Assembly: GCF_000014005.1 (NCBI RefSeq)
Contig: NC_008009.1
Span: forward strand, 434,001 to 498,000
Origin: Candidatus Koribacter versatilis Ellin345
GTDB taxonomy: Bacteria > Acidobacteriota > Terriglobia > Terriglobales > Acidobacteriaceae
Direction of reading: 5' to 3'
DNA: 64,000 nucleotides
Made by a program: the position numbers and the translations under genes. Below are positions 36,570-44,295 of this stretch, in pieces. The notes beneath the pieces were generated by a model that did no database searches, was not told the DNA's origin, and saw only the letters and a program-made list of their open reading frames with translations. Position 1 is the stretch's first letter. Each line of letters begins with the position of its first letter.

Positions 36570-37433
36570 TTAGCGGGAGGAGAGTTGCTGGGCAGGGACA
36601 CGGCTGACGAAGCGCTTCACGGCTTCGATGTACTTGGCGCCACCGACGACGGCAGGATTGTCGTGGCCGGCGCCCGGTATGAGCAGCAACTCGCTATTGG
36701 GCGGAGCGGAACGATAGAGCTGCTCGGACATTGCGTAAGGAATGGTCGTGTCTCCGGTGCCGGCGATCACGAGCATCGGCATGTGGATAGCCGCGATTTT
36801 GTGGATGGAGTCGAAGCGCTGGTGGACCAGCAAACGAACCGGGAAGAAGCGATAAAGAGGATCGAGAGCAGCGCGATCGGCAACGGAGGTGAAGGTGCTT
36901 TCGGCGATGAGACCGGCCGCATCTCCATGGCGCTTGGCCATTTCGAAGGCGACACCACCTCCTAGCGAATGGCCATAGAAGACGATGTGGTTGGGCGAGA
37001 CTTTCTTTTGCGTGACCGCGTAGTTGTAAGCTGCTTCGGCGTCAGCGTAGATGCGTTTTTCGCTGGGGAATGGGCCAGCGCTGCGGCCGTAGCCGCGATA
37101 GTCAAAGAGGAGAACGTTGCAGCAGGTGCGCGCGAGGCGTGAGGCCTGCTCGGCGTTTGAGCCGACGTTGCCGTAGTTGCCGTGGAAGTAGATGAGCGTG
37201 GGGGCTGCCGGATCTTGCGAGGGCAGCCACCACGCGTAGAGTTTGGAGTTGTCGGCGCCGGGGATCCAGACTTGCTCGTACTGGGCGTTGTAGTCCTCGG
37301 GGGTGCTCTCGATTACGGGCTGCGGGAAGTACAGCATGTGCGACTGCGCGAAGACGAGCACAAGGCAGAGCACCGCATACACGATCAGCAGGATGCGTGC
37401 GATCTTCCAGAGCAGTTGCGCGGGTTTGCTCAT
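36570..37433 (-). CDS. Membrane-anchored alpha/beta hydrolase (BEM46-like)
   Basis: A 287-residue hydrolase. An N-terminal transmembrane anchor (~10-30) is followed by YFHGNYGN (oxyanion region), FDYRGYGRS, the nucleophile Ser in GHSLGGG, an acidic residue in AGTGDTTIPY and the His in PGAGHDN. This matches the BEM46/ABHD13-type group. The substrate is unknown, likely an ester, lipid or peptide in the envelope. ATG overlaps the stop of the S9 peptidase gene (ATGA), so the two are translationally coupled. Confidence 0.87.
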   Translation of the reverse strand: MSKPAQLLWKIARILLIVYAVLCLVLVFAQSHMLYFPQPVIESTPEDYNAQYEQVWIPGADNSKLYAWWLPSQDPAAPTLIYFHGNYGNVGSNAEQASRLARTCCNVLLFDYRGYGRSAGPFPSEKRIYADAEAAYNYAVTQKKVSPNHIVFYGHSLGGGVAFEMAKRHGDAAGLIAESTFTSVADRAALDPLYRFFPVRLLVHQRFDSIHKIAAIHMPMLVIAGTGDTTIPYAMSEQLYRSAPPNSELLLIPGAGHDNPAVVGGAKYIEAVKRFVSRVPAQQLSSR

Positions 37434-39568
37434 TTAGCGGGTGCGTATTTCTCCAACCACTTTATCTCTTCGCGGACTTTGATTTTCCCATGCCATGGGT
37501 TCTTGCCAAGACCATGGCCTTCGCCGGGGAAAATCAGGAGCGCATTGGGGATGCCGAGGGTCTTAAGAGCGTGTTCGAGAAGATAGTCTTCGAGCACGGC
37601 GACGCGGATGTCGTCACCGCCGGCAACCATGTGGGTGGGAGTTTTGATTTTGTTGGCCTGATAGAGCGCGGCTTCGTCGGTGTACATCTTGGTGGCTTCC
37701 CAGGGAGCGCCGCCGAGGTACCAGGAGTCATCGAGGGTAGTGTCGTCGTTGCCCCAGTTGGCGGCGTGTTCGACGGCGCCGGCGCCGGTGACGGCTGCCT
37801 TAAAGCGCGTGGTCTGGGTGATGAGCCAGTTGGTCATGTAGCCGCCGTAGCTGTAGCCGCCGATGGCGAGCTGGTTGGGATCGGCGATGCCAGCTTTAAC
37901 GAGAGCGTCTACGCCTTCAAGGATGTCTTTGCCGGGCTTGGAGACGAGATGCGGGGCGATCTGCTGTTCGAATTCATCCCCGTAGCCAGTGGACCCGCGG
38001 TAATTTGGTCGGAAGACGAGCCAGCCCTCGGAGGCGGCGAGGAGTGCCCAGTCGTACCAGTCGGCACCGAAGTGGTCGCCGTCGGCGTCAATCGGACCAC
38101 CGTGGATAAAGGTGAACATGCGCAGGTTCTTCTCACCGAACTTGCCGGGAGGATAGATGAGCATGCCTTCGACGGTAACGCCGTCATCGGCTTTCCACTG
38201 GAAGGGCTTGGCTTCCGGCAGAGCGCGTTCGGTGAAGAGCTTGTTGAAGCTGGTGATGGGCTTGGCGTCGGCGAGCTGGTCGAGGCTGTCGGCGAGATAG
38301 ATTTCCGTCGGCTTATTTACGCGAGAGTAGATGAAAGCCACGCGTGGGGAACTTGCGATTGCCGAAACGTTCGCGTACGTGCCGGGCCAGGAGCTGATCT
38401 TCTTTACTTCTCCCTTTGCCCCCGTTGCGGTGTAGAGCTGGGTCTCGGTGCCAGACATTCCCGCGGTGAGGAGCGTGTCAGGCTTCAGCGGAGCATATTC
38501 AGAGACGTGGCCTTTGTAGGTTGCGGCCCAGCGCTCGATCTGAGCGGTGGTGGCGTCGATCCAGTAGATGCGATTCTGGGTGTCGGCGTATTTCGTGGAT
38601 TCAACGGAGCCTTCGGAATTCTGGAAGAAGAGATGGTGATTGTCGGCGGCCCAGCGGATTTCGAACTCGATGCCGCTGTTATTGGTGAGCCGCTTGGCTT
38701 GTTCAGGAACGGTGCCGGCGATTTCGGCGGCGTAGATCTCGAAGTCGGCAGCGCTCTCTTCTCGCTCCGAGATGGAGCCGGTGAGGAAGGCGAGACGAGC
38801 GTTGTCCGACGAGACAGCAAGCTGGCGAACCCTGAAGGGAGTGCTGGTGATCAGGGCCGATCCGGGAGTTTCGGCAGTCTCGGGCTTGTCTTCCTTGTCG
38901 GAGTCTTTCTTCTTTTTCTCTTTGGGTTCCGAGGTCAGAGAGAAGTGGCGTGCCATGACATCGGCGAGCGCGATACGGGCGATTACGTCGCCACGTTCAG
39001 AAGCGCGGTACTGGACGGTGTCCTTCCAAGCTTCTTTATATGCGTCCTTTTTCTCTTTGCTCCACGGGGTGCGAGTGGCGAAGTAGATGCCCTTCGAGTC
39101 GGGTGCCCAGGCGAAGGCGTGGATTTCTTCCTCTCCGCGCGTGACGGCGAAGGCTTCGCCGCCGGTGGCAGAAATCACATAGACGTGCGAGACGCCCTTC
39201 GATTTGTCCTTGGAGTCGTCATCGTCGTCTTTGGTGCTGTCGCTGTCGGTGGCGCGATCGCTGAGGAAGGCGATCCACTGACCGTCAGGCGACCATTGGG
39301 GGCTGCTGTCGTGACCGGTCCGCGTGAGCGGGATGAGAGAACCGCCATTTGTGCGGTAGAGCCAGAGATCTTCGCGGAAGCGGTCATTGTCCCAATCGGC
39401 GCGCTCGGTGGCGAAGACTACAGCATTGCCGTCGGGAGCGATATGGACGTCGCGGTAGTAAACGGCGTTGAAGAACTCATCGAGCGTGAGCTTGGGTTTC
39501 TGCTGCGCGAAGAGTGAGGACCCGATGCTGAGAAACAGCAGAATTAAAACGTTAGAAAGTTTACGCAT
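37430..39568 (-). CDS. Secreted S9 family prolyl oligopeptidase-like peptidase
   Basis: A 712-residue exported serine peptidase. ATG 39568 opens a signal peptide (MRKLSNVLILLFLSIGSSLFAQ). A beta-propeller of WD40-like repeats (DSSPQWSPDGQWIAF, FAWAPDSKGIYF) covers about 40-430. The alpha/beta-hydrolase domain has the nucleophile in GGYSYGGYMT, the Asp in GGDDIRV and the His in GEGHGLGKN. It probably trims small peptides in the periplasm. A Lys/Asp/Glu-rich insert (KKKKDSDKEDK) sits mid-propeller. A longer frame to 39820 has no signal peptide and is rejected. Confidence 0.93.
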   Translation of the reverse strand: MRKLSNVLILLFLSIGSSLFAQQKPKLTLDEFFNAVYYRDVHIAPDGNAVVFATERADWDNDRFREDLWLYRTNGGSLIPLTRTGHDSSPQWSPDGQWIAFLSDRATDSDSTKDDDDDSKDKSKGVSHVYVISATGGEAFAVTRGEEEIHAFAWAPDSKGIYFATRTPWSKEKKDAYKEAWKDTVQYRASERGDVIARIALADVMARHFSLTSEPKEKKKKDSDKEDKPETAETPGSALITSTPFRVRQLAVSSDNARLAFLTGSISEREESAADFEIYAAEIAGTVPEQAKRLTNNSGIEFEIRWAADNHHLFFQNSEGSVESTKYADTQNRIYWIDATTAQIERWAATYKGHVSEYAPLKPDTLLTAGMSGTETQLYTATGAKGEVKKISSWPGTYANVSAIASSPRVAFIYSRVNKPTEIYLADSLDQLADAKPITSFNKLFTERALPEAKPFQWKADDGVTVEGMLIYPPGKFGEKNLRMFTFIHGGPIDADGDHFGADWYDWALLAASEGWLVFRPNYRGSTGYGDEFEQQIAPHLVSKPGKDILEGVDALVKAGIADPNQLAIGGYSYGGYMTNWLITQTTRFKAAVTGAGAVEHAANWGNDDTTLDDSWYLGGAPWEATKMYTDEAALYQANKIKTPTHMVAGGDDIRVAVLEDYLLEHALKTLGIPNALLIFPGEGHGLGKNPWHGKIKVREEIKWLEKYAPAK

Positions 39569-39658
39569 CCGGCTTTCGTCCGATCTGGGATTTGGTTGGC
39601 CATTATAAACAGAGTGTGCGTTGAACAGATGGCAGCCCCGATTTGATAGGCTTTTCGG

Positions 39659-40057
39659 ATGAATCCCGAACGGAAAGAACCCGAGTATCTTTTTACGGAA
39701 AAGCAGGTAGGGGAAAAGAGTGGGATTGCGCAGCGGTTCCTGGATACGCGTGCGGAACTGAACGGGATCGTGACGCAGGCGGACAACTACCTCGTAAAGC
39801 GCTTTTACAACATTGACCACAATACGTACTTGGAGGGCGCGATCCCGGCTAAGTATAAGGAGTTGATGGGTCTGGTTGTCTCCGCAGGTTTACGTTGCGA
39901 TGACTGCATCAACTATCACATTATTCAGAGCTACAGGCTCGGGGCGAACCGTCCAGAGCAGGAAGAGGCGTTGAACGTCGCGCTGGTGGTGGGCGGAAGT
40001 ATCGTGGTCCCGCACTTGAGACGTGCATATGCGCTGCTCCAGGAGTTATATTCTTAG
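39659..40057 (+). CDS. Carboxymuconolactone decarboxylase/AhpD-like protein
   Basis: A 132-residue protein of the CMD/AhpD family. The redox-type motif is complete (GLRCDDCINYHI, giving C-x2-C-x3-H), as in AhpD-type disulfide reductases. It is about the size of a single CMD domain. It probably acts in peroxide or thiol metabolism in the cytoplasm, and the partner peroxidase is not nearby. It is 19 bp upstream of the Lys-rich gene in the same direction. Confidence 0.87.
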   Translation: MNPERKEPEYLFTEKQVGEKSGIAQRFLDTRAELNGIVTQADNYLVKRFYNIDHNTYLEGAIPAKYKELMGLVVSAGLRCDDCINYHIIQSYRLGANRPEQEEALNVALVVGGSIVVPHLRRAYALLQELYS

Positions 40058-40076
40058 CGCCCCCAACCGAGGTTTT

Positions 40077-40490
40077 ATGAAACGGACTTTGTGCTTGCTT
40101 GCGGTCCTTGTGTTAGGCGTAGCTGTGTGTGCGCCGCTAATCGCGCAGGAGATGCCGCAGATCGATAAGAAACAGATCAAAAAAGACGCCAAGGATCGCG
40201 ACAAAGAAGCCAAGAAGATGGCGAAGCAGGCGCGTAAAGAAGAGGGCTCCCAGCGCAAGGACGCTTTGAAGCAGGAGAAGGCCGCCAAGAAGCAGGTGGC
40301 CAAGGACCATACGTCGGAGCAGAAGAAGGCCTTGAAAGAAGCGAAGAAGCAGAAGAAGGACGAGAAGAAAGAGATCAAGGAAGCGAAGAAACAGAACAAC
40401 GGTCTGCACGATCCGGAGGCCCCGAAGGAAAAGAAGAAGAAGGGCAAAGATAAAGGTGAGAGTGCCGCGCCCGCGGCGCCGGCGAGTTAG
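40077..40490 (+). CDS. Lys-rich exported protein, unknown function
   Basis: A 137-residue protein with a clear signal peptide (MKRTLCLLAVLVLGVAVCAPLIAQ). The mature part is almost entirely Lys, Glu, Asp, Ala and Gln, with KK-x repeats, predicted as one long highly charged helix, and ends in an Ala/Pro tail. I do not recognise the family. Such composition fits an envelope polycation or a spacer. Its stop overlaps the convergent flavoprotein gene by 4 bp. Confidence 0.7.
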   Translation: MKRTLCLLAVLVLGVAVCAPLIAQEMPQIDKKQIKKDAKDRDKEAKKMAKQARKEEGSQRKDALKQEKAAKKQVAKDHTSEQKKALKEAKKQKKDEKKEIKEAKKQNNGLHDPEAPKEKKKKGKDKGESAAPAAPAS

Positions 40491-41665
40491 ATGGCCTGTC
40501 CGGCTGAATAGCCGGAGGCCCATGCCCACTGGAAGTTGAAACCACCGAGGTGGCCGGTGACGTCCACCACCTCTCCAATGAAATAAAGACCTGCGACTTT
40601 GCGGCTCTCCATGGTTTTGGCGGAGAGTTCGTTGGTGTCCACACCGCCGGCAGTGACCTCGGCTTTTTCGAAGCCTTCGGTGCCAGCGGGGACGATCTTC
40701 CATGCGTGCGCTTGACGTTCGAGGTCTTCGAGGGCGTGGTTGGTCCAGGATTTCGGGAGATGACGTTCGACCCAGCGATCGGCAAGACGTTGCGCGAGAA
40801 CTTTGCGGAATTCGGACTTCAATGAAGATTCGTTGCGCCCTGCGGGATGGGCGCGAAGAGCGCTCGTGACGTCCTGTGCGGGGGCGAGATCGAGGGTGAT
40901 GGTTTCACCGGAACGCCAGTAAGAAGAAATCTGAAGAATCGATGGGCCGCTGAGGCCACGATGGGTGATGAGCATCTTCTCGCGGAAGTGAGCCCCGTTG
41001 CAGGAGGCGATGACGTCGGCGGAGAGGCCGGTGAGATCACTGTAGGTGGCGGAGTCTTCGTCGTTGAAGGTGAACGGGACTAGCGCGGGGCTCGGTTCAA
41101 TGATGTTCAATCCGAATTGGCGGGCGATGTCATAGCCGAGAGATGTGGCGCCGATCTTCGGGATGGAGAGGCCACCGGTGGCGACAACCAGCGCGGGGGC
41201 ACGATATTCGGCGGAGTCGGCGATCACGATGAATTCGTCGGCGCGGCGAACTTCTTGCACGAGAGAGTTGGTGACGATGCGCACGCCGGCGGCGGTGCAT
41301 TCCGTTTCGAGAAGGTGGACGATGTCGCGTGCGGAACGGTCGCAGAAGAGTTGGCCTAGCGTTTTCTCGTGATACGGGATGTTGTGCTTCTCGACGAGGG
41401 CGATGAAATCCGACGGTGTGTAGCGGGCGAGGGCGGATTTACAGAAGTGCGGATTCTCGCTGAGGAAGTTTGCCGGCGTGGTGTGAAGGTTGGTGAAGTT
41501 GCAGCGTCCACCGCCAGAGATGAGGATCTTCTTGCCGATCTTCTCGGCGCGATCGAGGACGACGACACGGCGTTCGCGCTTACCGGCCTCGATGGCGCAC
41601 ATGAGTCCGGCAGCACCGGCGCCAAGGATGATGACGTCGTAATGAAGTTGGGATGGAGCGTTCAC
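40487..41665 (-). CDS. BaiN/HI0933-type FAD-dependent oxidoreductase
   Basis: A 392-residue flavoprotein with the dinucleotide-binding GAGAAGLMCAIEA at the start, VLDRAEKIGKKILISGGGRCNFTN (family signature), TGGLSIPKIGATSLGYDIA and VDTNELSAKTMESR near the end. The BaiN/YhiN group binds FAD and acts as an NAD(P)H-dependent reductase; in gut Clostridium BaiN reduces bile-acid intermediates. The substrate here is unknown. It is convergent with the Lys-rich gene. Confidence 0.88.
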   Translation of the reverse strand: MNAPSQLHYDVIILGAGAAGLMCAIEAGKRERRVVVLDRAEKIGKKILISGGGRCNFTNLHTTPANFLSENPHFCKSALARYTPSDFIALVEKHNIPYHEKTLGQLFCDRSARDIVHLLETECTAAGVRIVTNSLVQEVRRADEFIVIADSAEYRAPALVVATGGLSIPKIGATSLGYDIARQFGLNIIEPSPALVPFTFNDEDSATYSDLTGLSADVIASCNGAHFREKMLITHRGLSGPSILQISSYWRSGETITLDLAPAQDVTSALRAHPAGRNESSLKSEFRKVLAQRLADRWVERHLPKSWTNHALEDLERQAHAWKIVPAGTEGFEKAEVTAGGVDTNELSAKTMESRKVAGLYFIGEVVDVTGHLGGFNFQWAWASGYSAGQAI

Positions 41666-41792
41666 TCCATCCCATGGTAACGGTTGGGCGAGGACGCGGG
41701 CGGCGAGGTGCTTTCATTTTGAGTAGCGAAGAAAAAGCTCTTAGAATGAGACGTTTGTGCGGCGTGGGATAATTCTGCGAAGAGTTCTTCCT

Positions 41793-42035
41793 ATGGATGA
41801 AGTTCAGATCTACGCTCGGTTGACCGACATCTTTCATGACGTGTTCGACGATGAGTCGATCGTGGTGAAGCCCGAACTTTCCGCGAAGGACATGGAAGGT
41901 TGGGACAGCCTGACTCATATCCGCTTGATGCTGACGGTGGAGAAGGCGTTCAAGATGAAACTCTCGACCGCAGAGATTGGCAGGCTTGAGAACGTCGGTG
42001 CTTTGGTTGAACTGATCCGCGAAAGGGCCAAATAG
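41793..42035 (+). CDS. Acyl carrier protein
   Basis: An 80-residue acyl carrier protein. The phosphopantetheine Ser is in MEGWDSLTHIRLMLTVE, in the usual place near residue 37. It lies 10 bp upstream of the FkbH-like gene and in the same direction, so it is probably the carrier for that enzyme and not the main fatty-acid ACP. ATG 41793 follows AGAG-containing sequence; an earlier in-frame ATG at 41757 has no support. Confidence 0.9.
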   Translation: MDEVQIYARLTDIFHDVFDDESIVVKPELSAKDMEGWDSLTHIRLMLTVEKAFKMKLSTAEIGRLENVGALVELIRERAK

Positions 42036-42045
42036 AGGTCTCACG

Positions 42046-43974
42046 GTGAACGCACTGTATTCGGAGTTGCGATGGCTACCGCGGGGGCCGGAAGACTTTA
42101 CGCGGCAGCTTAAGAGCGTTGGGGAATCGGAAGAGACGCTCGGCAGTGCGTTGCAGAGGCTCGCGAGTTTTGCGCTGGATCTCAATCAACTGACGAAGCT
42201 CGCGAAGGTGGTCGCGAAAGCCCAGAGCGAGAAGCGGTCGCTCGCACCGTTGATCCCATTCCGCCTGGCTGTGCTCAGCAACTCGACAACAGATCTGCTT
42301 GTTCCGGCGTTGATTGCAAGTGCTGCGCGGCACGGCATCTCGCTTGAGGTGGCACGGTCTTCCTACGATCAAGCCGCGCAAGAAGCGTTGAATCCTGATT
42401 CGGAGACGAACCGGTCGAAGCCCGATGCGGTGCTGTTTGCAATGGACTATCGCGCGCTGCCTTTGAAGTTGAGCGCCGGAAATGCACAAGCGGCAGCGGA
42501 GACCGTCAACGATGCGATCGGCTACTTGCAGTCCCTACGCGACGGTGTGAAGGAACATTCCGGTGGGTTGTGTATTTTTCAGACTTTTGCACCACCGGTA
42601 GAGTTGCTTTTTGGCAGCATGGATAGATCGGTGCCGGGGACGATGCGGAGCCTGATCGATGCGATCAATCGTGAGTTGGCGGATTTCGTCAGAAGCTCCG
42701 GCGATGTTCTGCTGGATGTTGCTGGACTTGCGGAGACCGTTGGTCTCGCTGATTGGCACGATCCGCAGCTTTGGAACCTTGGCAAGTTCGCGTTCTCTGA
42801 CCGTTTCATTCCGATTTACGCGGATCGTGTGGCGCTGACGATCGCGGCGATTCGGGGGAAGAGCAGAAAAGTACTCGTACTCGATCTCGATAACACCATC
42901 TGGGGCGGAGTTCTTGGGGACGATGGGATCGAGGGGATCAAGTTGGCGCAAGGCGACGCCGAGGGCGAAGCATACCTTGCGGTGCAACGGATGGCTCTGG
43001 ACTTGCGGAGCCGAGGAATCGTGCTGGCAGTTTCGTCGAAGAACGATGATGCGATCGCGCGAGGGCCGTTCGAACGGCATCCGGAGATGCTGTTGAAGCT
43101 GGAGCATGTCGCGGTATTCCAGGCGAACTGGAGTGACAAAGCGACGAACTTGCAGGCGATTGCGGATGAGTTGTCGTTGGGGCTGGATGGGTTGGTGCTT
43201 CTCGACGACAATCCGGTGGAACGCGGCATGGTGCGACAACTACTGCCCCAGGTTGCGGTTCCGGAGCTACCGGAGGAGGCGGCGTTTTACGCGCGCACAC
43301 TTGCGGCTGCGGGCTACTTCGAGACGGTTACGTTTGCGGCCGAGGATTTGAAGCGGGCGGCGTTTTATCAGGACAATGCGAAGAGAGCGGAACTCCAAAA
43401 GCAGGTCCGGGGCGTCGACGCCTATCTCGCTTCGCTCGATATGACGATCACGTTCCAGCCCTTCGACGCGGCTGGACGTTCGCGGATCGTGCAGTTGATC
43501 AACAAGTCGAACCAGTACAACGTGACGACGCGGCGATACACCGAGCCGGAAGTAATCGAAGCTGAGGAAGATGCAAAGGTCTTCACCCTGCAGGTACGAC
43601 TCGCGGACAGGTTTGGCGACAACGGCATGATCAGCGTGGTGATTTGCCGGCCAGCGGAGGCGGGGACGTGGGAGATCGATACCTGGCTGATGAGTTGCCG
43701 TGTGCTCGGTCGTCGGGTGGAGCACATGGTGTTGCGCGAGGTGCTGCGTCATGCAAGGGCAACGGGAATCCAGAAGCTGCGTGGCACCTACCTAGCGACG
43801 GAGAAAAACGGCCTGGTTGCAGATCATTACTCCAAGCTAGGGTTCAATCAGATCGCTAAACACTTGGAGGCGGTCACGCAATGGGAGTTGTTATTGGAAA
43901 AAGCTGATGTGTCTGAAGCACCGATGAAAGTGATCTCAAGGGGATTTCCTGCTGCGCAGGAAGTGCTCCCGTAG
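42046..43974 (+). CDS. FkbH-like HAD-IIIC enzyme
   Basis: A 642-residue protein. An SGNH-like N-terminal region (~60-260) leads into the HAD phosphatase domain with VLDLDNTIWGGVLGDDG (nucleophile Asp), AVSSKND and LLDDNPVER. The C-terminal part (~490-620) is GNAT-like (LADRFGDNGMISVV, TWLMSCRVLGRRVE). FkbH enzymes take 1,3-bisphosphoglycerate and load glycerate onto an ACP. GTG 42046 has GAGG about 8 bases upstream. No polyketide or dehydrogenase genes accompany it, so the product's fate is unclear; it may go to sugar or lipid decoration instead. Confidence 0.9.
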   Translation: MNALYSELRWLPRGPEDFTRQLKSVGESEETLGSALQRLASFALDLNQLTKLAKVVAKAQSEKRSLAPLIPFRLAVLSNSTTDLLVPALIASAARHGISLEVARSSYDQAAQEALNPDSETNRSKPDAVLFAMDYRALPLKLSAGNAQAAAETVNDAIGYLQSLRDGVKEHSGGLCIFQTFAPPVELLFGSMDRSVPGTMRSLIDAINRELADFVRSSGDVLLDVAGLAETVGLADWHDPQLWNLGKFAFSDRFIPIYADRVALTIAAIRGKSRKVLVLDLDNTIWGGVLGDDGIEGIKLAQGDAEGEAYLAVQRMALDLRSRGIVLAVSSKNDDAIARGPFERHPEMLLKLEHVAVFQANWSDKATNLQAIADELSLGLDGLVLLDDNPVERGMVRQLLPQVAVPELPEEAAFYARTLAAAGYFETVTFAAEDLKRAAFYQDNAKRAELQKQVRGVDAYLASLDMTITFQPFDAAGRSRIVQLINKSNQYNVTTRRYTEPEVIEAEEDAKVFTLQVRLADRFGDNGMISVVICRPAEAGTWEIDTWLMSCRVLGRRVEHMVLREVLRHARATGIQKLRGTYLATEKNGLVADHYSKLGFNQIAKHLEAVTQWELLLEKADVSEAPMKVISRGFPAAQEVLP

Positions 43975-43989
43975 CAGCCGGTTGTGGAA

Positions 43990-44017
43990 TTGGCGAGTCC
44001 GCGCCCAATGTTATGAT
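43990..44017 (+). promoter_or_regulatory. Candidate sigma-70-like promoter for tRNA-Leu
   Basis: TTGGCG (43990-43995), 16-base spacer, TATGAT (44012-44017), 32 bases before the tRNA. Confidence 0.5.
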
Positions 44018-44048
44018 GATAGGGCGTTCCTGCAGCACCAACCTTTAA

Positions 44049-44137
44049 GCCGGGATGGCGGAACTGGCAGACGCAGCGGACTCAAAATCCGCCGAGGTTT
44101 ACCCCTCGTGGGGGTTCGACCCCCCCTCCCGGCACCA
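44049..44137 (+). tRNA. tRNA-Leu (CAA)
   Basis: A complete cloverleaf: acceptor GCCGGGA/TCCCGGC, anticodon stem GCGGA/TCCGC with loop CTCAAAA (anticodon CAA, reads UUG), a long variable arm GAGG...CCTC as in leucine tRNAs, T arm GGGGG-TTCGACC-CCCCC, and encoded CCA at 44135-44137. Confidence 0.97.
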
Positions 44138-44295
44138 TTTTTCCTGAAAAACTAAGCTCAATTCTGCCCGGGGTCTCCATCCCAATGCGGGCGCAATCCT
44201 GTTGCATCGCTCATGCTCTCGACATACAATCACCGCCTTCCCACCGGCTCCAAGTCCCGACTTTAGTTTCAATTTCCCGTTGCGAGGAGACTGCG

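Noticed and set aside
37397-39517. 706-residue open frame on the plus strand
   Set aside because: Antisense to the S9 peptidase gene with its full catalytic triad; Gly/Val/Phe-rich composition typical of a shadow frame.
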